From Spiroplasma endosymbiont of Atherix ibis (GTDB taxonomy: Bacteria; Bacillota_I; Bacilli_A; Mycoplasmatales; Mycoplasmataceae), in contig NZ_OZ026474.1 in assembly GCF_964020005.1 (NCBI RefSeq), forward strand, positions 992,001-1,056,000: a stretch of 64,000 nucleotides of DNA. The letters are read 5' to 3'. Every line of letters starts with the position of its first letter. Position 1 is the stretch's first letter. The notes below the pieces were generated by a model. It searched no databases and was not told where the DNA came from. It saw only the letters and a program-made list of their open reading frames with translations. Positions 56,371 to 64,000 of the stretch are shown piece by piece. Made by a program: the position numbers and the translations under genes.

Positions 56371-58242
56371 TTATACCTCGTTATATTTTTTCTTTAAGTG
56401 AAATAATAACATTTGAATATCTGCAGGATTCACACCAGTTATTCTTGATGCTTGACCTATTGAATTTGGTCTAACTCTTTCTAATTTTTGTCTAGCTTCA
56501 ACAGCAATATTTTCAACTTTTGAATAATCTATATCTTTAGGTATTTGTTTACTTTCTAACTTAATAAACTTATCAATTGTTTCATTTTCTTTTTTAATAT
56601 AACCTTCAAATCTAATTAAAATTAACAACGTTTGAAGTTGTTGTTTTGATAAAGTATTTAATTCTTCAATATATTTTTTAAAAATATTAATATCAACTTT
56701 AGGTTGTTTTAGAATTTCAAAAGCACTAAATCCTTGATTAAGAATTGCTTGATCTTTTTCTTTTAATTCAATTGCAAGTTCACTTTTTGGACTAAATCTA
56801 ATTTCTTTTAATGACTCTATTTGAGTATAAATTTCTTTTTCAAATTTTTTATGATCTTTTCATTGCTTTTCACTTACTAAGCCAATTTCATAACCATATT
56901 TTTTTAATCTAATTTCTGAATTATCATTTCTTAAAGTTAATCTATTTTCTGCTCTACTAGTAAGAAGTCTATAAGGTTCAATTACACCTTTATTAATTAA
57001 ATCATCAATCATAACTCCAATATAAGATTCATTTCTTTTTAAAATTAATGGTTCTTTATTATCAATTTTTCTTACAGCATTTATGCCAGCAATTAAACCT
57101 TGACCAGCAGCTTCTTCATAACCACTTGTTCCATTAATTTGACCAGCTAAAAATAAATTATTAACTAATTTTAACTCTAATGATAATTTTAATTGCTGAG
57201 GATCAACACAATCATACTCAATTGCATATGCTCATTTATCAACTACAACATTTTCAAAGCCAGGTAAGCTTCTTAACATTTTATCTTGAATTTCAATAGG
57301 CATTGAAGTTGAAAAACCTTGTACATAAAATGTATCAAGTAATTTTGATTCTGGTTCTAAAAATATTTGATGAGTTTCTTTTGTATTGAATCTTACTATT
57401 TTATCTTCAAAACTTGGACAATATCTTGGTCCTACAGATTCAATTTCTCCTGAATACATAGCAGATTTATATAAATTATCTTCTATTATTTTTTTTGTTT
57501 CAGAAGTTGAATGAATTAAATAACAAACTTCTTGCTCTTCAAAAGGTATAAATTTATTAGTAGAAAAAGAAAAAGCCAAATTTTCATTTGTTCCAGGCTC
57601 AATAATTGCCTTTGATAAATCAATTGAGTTTTTTTTAACTCTTGGTGGTGTTCCAGTTTTAAATCTAAAAGTTTTTAATCCAAGTTTAATTAAAGTTTGA
57701 CTTAAAGATTTTGTTGTAATTTCATCATTTGGTCCACTTTCATATTTTTCTTCACCTCTATAAATTAAAGATGACAAATATGTACCTGTTGTTAAAACAA
57801 CTGCTTTACAAAAAATCTCATTACCATCTTCTAATAAAACAGATTTAACTTTATTTTTTGAATCCAAAGTTATATCTTTAACTATTCCTATATAAAGTTC
57901 TAAGTTTTCTTGATTTTCTACAACCCTTTGCATATATTTTGAATATTCAATTTTATCAGATTGAGCTCTTAAAGCTCAAATACCTGGTCCTCTTGATGAA
58001 TTTAAAAGTTTTATTTGTAAAGCAGTAGAATCTGCTGCTTTAGCCATTTCTCCACCAAGTGAATCTATTTCTCTAACTACAATACCTTTTGCAGGTCCTC
58101 CAATTGATGGATTACAAGGCATTGTTGCAATTTTATCTTTATATAAATTTACTAAAATTGTTTTTTTTCTTAATCTTGCAGATGCTAGTGCTGCTTCTAC
58201 TCCTGCATGGCCTGCACCAACTACAACTATATCAGCTTGCAT
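56371..58242 (-). CDS. mnmG: tRNA uridine-5-carboxymethylaminomethyl modification enzyme MnmG (GidA)
   Basis: FAD-dependent partner of MnmE in modifying U34 of some tRNAs; 623 residues. FAD motif [16 protein letters not shown] at the N-terminus, then [25 protein letters not shown], the redox loop TGTPPRV and the C-terminal helical domain. The start is placed at 58242 (MQADIVVVG) because GGAGG is 7 bases before it; the ATG two codons earlier is only one base from that site. TGA Trp codons occur (RGPGIWAL). Confidence 0.96.
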
Positions 58243-58264
58243 GTGCATGCCTCCATTCTAAAAA

Positions 58265-60294
<2,030 letters not shown>

Positions 60295-60297
60295 AAT

Positions 60298-61593
60298 TTA
60301 TTTCATCACCCTTCTAAAAATTTTTTCTACATTTCTTATGAAAAAATTAATATCAAAAAGATCATTTAATTCTTTTTCCTTTGGAATAAAATTTTTAATT
60401 CCATTTTTAAGTAAAATTTCTTTAAAATCCTTCTTTGTTTTTTGACACTCTAAAGTACATTTTTGAATAAAATCATAAATTTCTTCTCTTGAAAAATTAT
60501 AGTTCATTAAAATATGTGTCAATACTCTTTGACTGTAAAATATTCCTTTTTGTTCATTAATATGCAATTCAATTTTATCTTTATTTATTACCAAATCTTT
60601 TATTGTAGAAGCCATTCTTTTTGATACATAAGTAATTATATTATAAATATCAGGAAAAACTAGTCTTTCATTTGAACTATGAGATATATCTCTTTCATGT
60701 CATAAAACATTATTTTCAAAAGCTATATTTACAAATGATCTTGCATATCTAGACAAACCACAAATATTTTCAGAACTTATTGGATTTTTTTTGTGAGGCA
60801 TTGAACTTGAACCTTTTTGTTTCTCTCCAAAACCCTCACATATTTCTTGAACTTCACTTCTTTGAAAATGTCTTATTTCTGTAGCTATTTTTTCTAAAGT
60901 TGATGCAATATTTGCTATTACAGATATTAAAAAAGCATGTCTATCTCTTTGAGTAACTTGTGTAGAAATATTGTCCATATTTAAATCCATTGCCTTTGCA
61001 ACATATTCTTCTATTTCAATTTCTAAATTTGCATAATTACCCATTGAGCCAGATACTTTAGCAACTTCGATTTGTTTTTTTGCCAAATTTAATCTCTCAA
61101 TTTGTCTATTTATTTCATCAAATCATAGTAAAAATTTTAATCCAAGTGATGTAGGTTCTCCATACATTCCATGTGTTCTTCCCATTATAATTATTTTTTT
61201 TGTTTCTTGAGATTTTTGTTTAATAACTTCTCTTAAATTAATTAATACACTTTCCAAAATTTCATTTGATTGTTGAATCATTTTATTTTGAGCTGTATCA
61301 ACAATATCTGTAGAAGTTAGTCCAAGATGAATTCACTTTTTTTCTAATCCAAGATTTTCAGAAATCATTCTTGTAAATGCTACAACGTCATGTTTTGTTT
61401 CTTGTTCAATTTCAAGCATTCTTTTAAAGTCTACTTTTGCACTAGTATTAATTTTAATTGCCTCTTGTTTTGGAATAACTCCCAACTCAACTCAAGCATT
61501 AATAACTTGTTTTTCAACTTCTAATCAAATATTTAATTTATTACTATCTGATCAAATTTCTTCTATTTCTTTAATAGCATAACGTTCTATCAT
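60298..61593 (-). CDS. purB: Adenylosuccinate lyase
   Basis: Cleaves adenylosuccinate to AMP and fumarate; 431 residues. Fumarase-superfamily signature [16 protein letters not shown] is intact, preceded by [13 protein letters not shown] and the [10 protein letters not shown] active-site segment. Multiple TGA Trp codons. It starts 14 bases after the purA stop, with AGGGGAG overlapping that stop. With purA it converts IMP to AMP; with hpt it supports salvage of preformed purines, as de novo genes are not seen. Confidence 0.97.
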
Positions 61594-61607
61594 TTTATTA
61601 ATCTCCC

Positions 61608-62897
61608 CTAAAAAATATCTTCAAAAATTATTGTTTGTTTTCTATCTGGTCCTACTGAAAATCCAACAACATTTACTTCACATATTTTTTCAATCATTTT
61701 TAAATATTTTTTTGCAGCGTCTGGTAATTCATCAAATGAAGTTACTTTTGTAATATCTTCTTTTCAACCTGGATTTTTCATATAAATTGGTTTGCACTTT
61801 TCATATTTTTGATTTGTACTTGGAACATTTTCAATTTCATATCCATCAATTTCATATTTAACACATATATTGATTTCATCAACTCCTGAAAGAACATCAA
61901 GTAATGTTATAAAAATTGAATCAATTCCTGAAGTTCTAATTGCATGTTTTAAAGCAACTGCATCTAATCATCCAACTCTTCGTGGTCTTTTTGTATTTGA
62001 ACCATATTCATTACCACGTTCTCTAATTCCATCTCCAATTTTATTTTGCATTTCTGTTGGAAAAGCACCTGCTCCTACTCTTGTTGAATAAGCTTTAACA
62101 ACTCCCATTGTTGAATTAATTAATTTATGACTAATTCCACTTCCTATTGAAGCATTATTCGCTGAAGTATTAGAACTTGTAACATATGGATATGTTCCAT
62201 GATCTATATCAAGTAAAGCTCCTTGTGCTCCTTCAAATAAAACTTTTTTTCCTTCTTTAATAGCTGATTCAATAAAAACTTCAGTATTAGTTATTTTATC
62301 TTTAATTTCATTATATGCTGAAATTAAATCATCATAAGTTTTATTAAAATCCATTGCCTCTACATTAAACATATTTTTTAAAAATTTCATTTGATAATCA
62401 AAAACTGTTTTAAATCTTTCCTTAAAATTGCTATCACCCAATTCACCCAGTCTAATTCCTAATCTTGAAACTTTATCTTGATATGCTGGCCCAATTCCTC
62501 TTTTTGTAGTGCCAATTTTGTTTTCTCCACGAGATTCTTCTTGTGCTTCATCAATTTTTATATGATAAGGTAAAATTAATTGAACTCTATCTGAAATTAA
62601 TAAATTACCATATTCAATTCCACTTTTTTTTATAATTTCAAATTCTTTTACTAAATTTATTAAATTTACTACACAACCATTTGCAATAATATTTGTAACT
62701 TTTCTATTGAAAATTCCAGAAGGAACTATTGTAACTTTATGCTTTTGTCCATTAAAATTTATAATATGACCCGCATTATCTCCCCCAGCAAATCTAACAA
62801 CTATATCTGCTCTTTGAGCAAAATAATCTGTCATTTTTCCTTTTCCTTCATCTCCTCATTGAGATCCAACAACAACTAATGAATTAAATTTTTGCAT
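61608..62897 (-). CDS. purA: Adenylosuccinate synthetase
   Basis: GTP-dependent first step from IMP to AMP; 429 residues. P-loop-like start VVVGSQWGDEGKGKMTDYF, IMP/GTP segments GTTKRGIGPAYQDK and GAQGALLDIDHGTYPYVTS, and RRVGWLDAVALK. The usual GxQWGDEGKGK has Ser in place of the second Gly. Two Trp codons are TGA. AAGGAGAAAAA before the ATG overlaps the pth end. TAG stop at 61608. Confidence 0.97.
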
Positions 62898-62906
62898 TTT
62901 TTCTCC

Positions 62907-63467
62907 TTAATTAAACTTGTTCATAATTTTTTTTAAATCATTCTCTAAAATAAAATCTTCTACAAAGTTTGATATACTTTTAATTTTTTCTTTAATTAAA
63001 TCTATTTCTTCTTGACTCATCTTTGATAATACTCAATCAATAATTTTATATTGTCCTGGTGAACCTATTCCAATTTTTAATCTATTAAAATTTTGTGTTT
63101 TTAAATGATTTATAATATTTTTAATTCCATTATGACCAGCAGAACTTCCATTATTTTTAAATCTAATATTTGAAAATTCTAAATCTTTATCATCATAAAT
63201 TACAATAAAATCCTCAATATTAATTTTATAGTAGTTAATAATTGAAATAATTGCTTCTCCAGATAAATTAATAAATGTTTGAGGTTTTACAAATAAAATT
63301 TTTTCCCCTTTAATATTTGAAAAATAAATTTCAGATTTAAAATTCTCAGTTTGTTTTTGAAAACCATACTTTTCTAATAAAACATCAATTGCAATAAAAC
63401 CTGCATTATGTCTTGTAGCTGAATAATTAATTCCTGGATTACCTAATCCCACAATTAATTTTGGCAT
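62907..63467 (-). CDS. pth: Peptidyl-tRNA hydrolase
   Basis: Recycles peptidyl-tRNA dropped by ribosomes; 186 residues. Signatures: PKLIVGLGNPGINYSATRHN with the catalytic His, NLSGEAI, and DDKDLEFSNIRFKNNGSSAG HNGIKNI. A TGA Trp after QYKIID extends it to the TAA at 62907. The ATG is one base from the prs stop. prs-pth is a widespread pairing in firmicutes and mollicutes. Confidence 0.96.
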
Positions 63468-63468
63468 A

Positions 63469-64000
63469 CTATTTTTTAAATTCCTTTAAATATTTTTCTA
63501 CTCTTTTAACAATTTCATTTTGCTCATCATTATAAACTCCTGTTAGAGAAGATTCCTCATAAGAGTTTTTTATCATTCTTGCTAATAAATTAGAAACTGA
63601 AATCATTTTTAAAGTTTTAAATTTCTTTTCTTCAGGAATTTCAATTGTATCTGTAACAACAACTCGCTTTATAGTTCCATCACTTATTACTTTATCCATT
63701 TTTGATACTGCTTCACCATTAAATAAACCATGACATGCAATTATATAAATTTCTTTTGCACCTTGTTCTTTTAATGCCTCAGCACCTTTTATAATTGTTC
63801 CTCCAGTATCAATCATGTCATCAATAATAAAACAAGTCTTATCTTTAACATCACCCAATATAAACTCAACTTCAGCTTTATTTGGTTCTGGACGTCTTTT
63901 TGCAATAACAGCAATTCCATTTGTAATATTTCCTGTATATTTTGCAACACCATGAACTCTAGTTAAACCACCATAATCAGGTGATACTAATATACAATTC
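63469..64000 (-). CDS. prs: Ribose-phosphate pyrophosphokinase (5' part missing)
   Basis: Makes PRPP, the substrate of Hpt and other phosphoribosyltransferases. The visible C-terminal 176 residues contain CILVSPDYGGLTRVHGVAK, AVIAKRRPEPNKAEV, and the PRPP-binding FIIDDMIDTGGTIIKGAEAL, all intact. The start lies beyond the right edge. Followed immediately by pth. Confidence 0.96.
   Translation of the reverse strand, partial: NCILVSPDYGGLTRVHGVAKYTGNITNGIAVIAKRRPEPNKAEVEFILGDVKDKTCFIIDDMIDTGGTIIKGAEALKEQGAKEIYIIACHGLFNGEAVSKMDKVISDGTIKRVVVTDTIEIPEEKKFKTLKMISVSNLLARMIKNSYEESSLTGVYNDEQNEIVKRVEKYLKEFKK

Overview
The window is very AT-rich and reads TGA as tryptophan throughout (for example MnmG, EF-G, MetRS and PurB all need it). 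With Shine-Dalgarno-led genes, ParA/ParB, a delta subunit of RNA polymerase, IspF and a reduced gene set, this points to a wall-less mollicute of the Spiroplasma/Entomoplasma lineage. The Spiroplasma assignment is inference; no rRNA or other marker settles the species. Almost all housekeeping genes lie on the minus strand.

Layout. 1-2.9 kb: lipoate ligase and pyruvate dehydrogenase E1 alpha/beta. 3-9.3 kb: HAD phosphatase, oligopeptidase F, a nonsense-riddled pseudogene, leucyl aminopeptidase and a GIY-YIG protein. 9.9-14.3 kb: the str operon (rpsL, rpsG, fusA, tuf), with good promoters in front of rpsL and tuf. 14.4-24.1 kb: an accessory region with unknown proteins, small decayed membrane-protein genes, a MazF/PemK-like gene behind a structured leader, a Pr6Pr-like membrane protein, a small secreted protein, one apparently intact IS3-family element and a frameshifted lipoprotein gene beside it. 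24.2-29.0 kb: two long adjacent reading frames, each broken by in-frame TAA codons and one poly-A frameshift, that once encoded large repetitive exported proteins. 29.1-35.2 kb: an orphan PD-(D/E)XK nuclease, a two-gene operon of large unknown proteins and an 8-TM protein. 35.2-64 kb: dense housekeeping genes.

How the genes work together. prfA-prmC pair a release factor with its methylase. tdk, pyrG, hpt, purB, purA and prs form nucleotide salvage and interconversion. gltX, metS, mnmG, pth, ychF, rsmG and rpmE serve translation. parA/parB serve chromosome partition. PDH with LplA links glycolysis (fba) to acetyl-CoA. Two overlapping APC permeases, an ECF S-component and two peptidases fit an organism that imports and recycles amino acids and cofactors. 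A 616-residue ABC-type protein has lost both Walker motifs but sits in the same conserved run of genes.

No tRNA, rRNA, CRISPR array or parS-like palindrome was recognised. Pseudogene density is high at 5.9-7.2, 9.6-9.8, 16.7-17.7, 19.4-21.0, 23.5-29.0 and 41.0-41.6 kb, which suggests ongoing reductive decay of accessory and surface genes.
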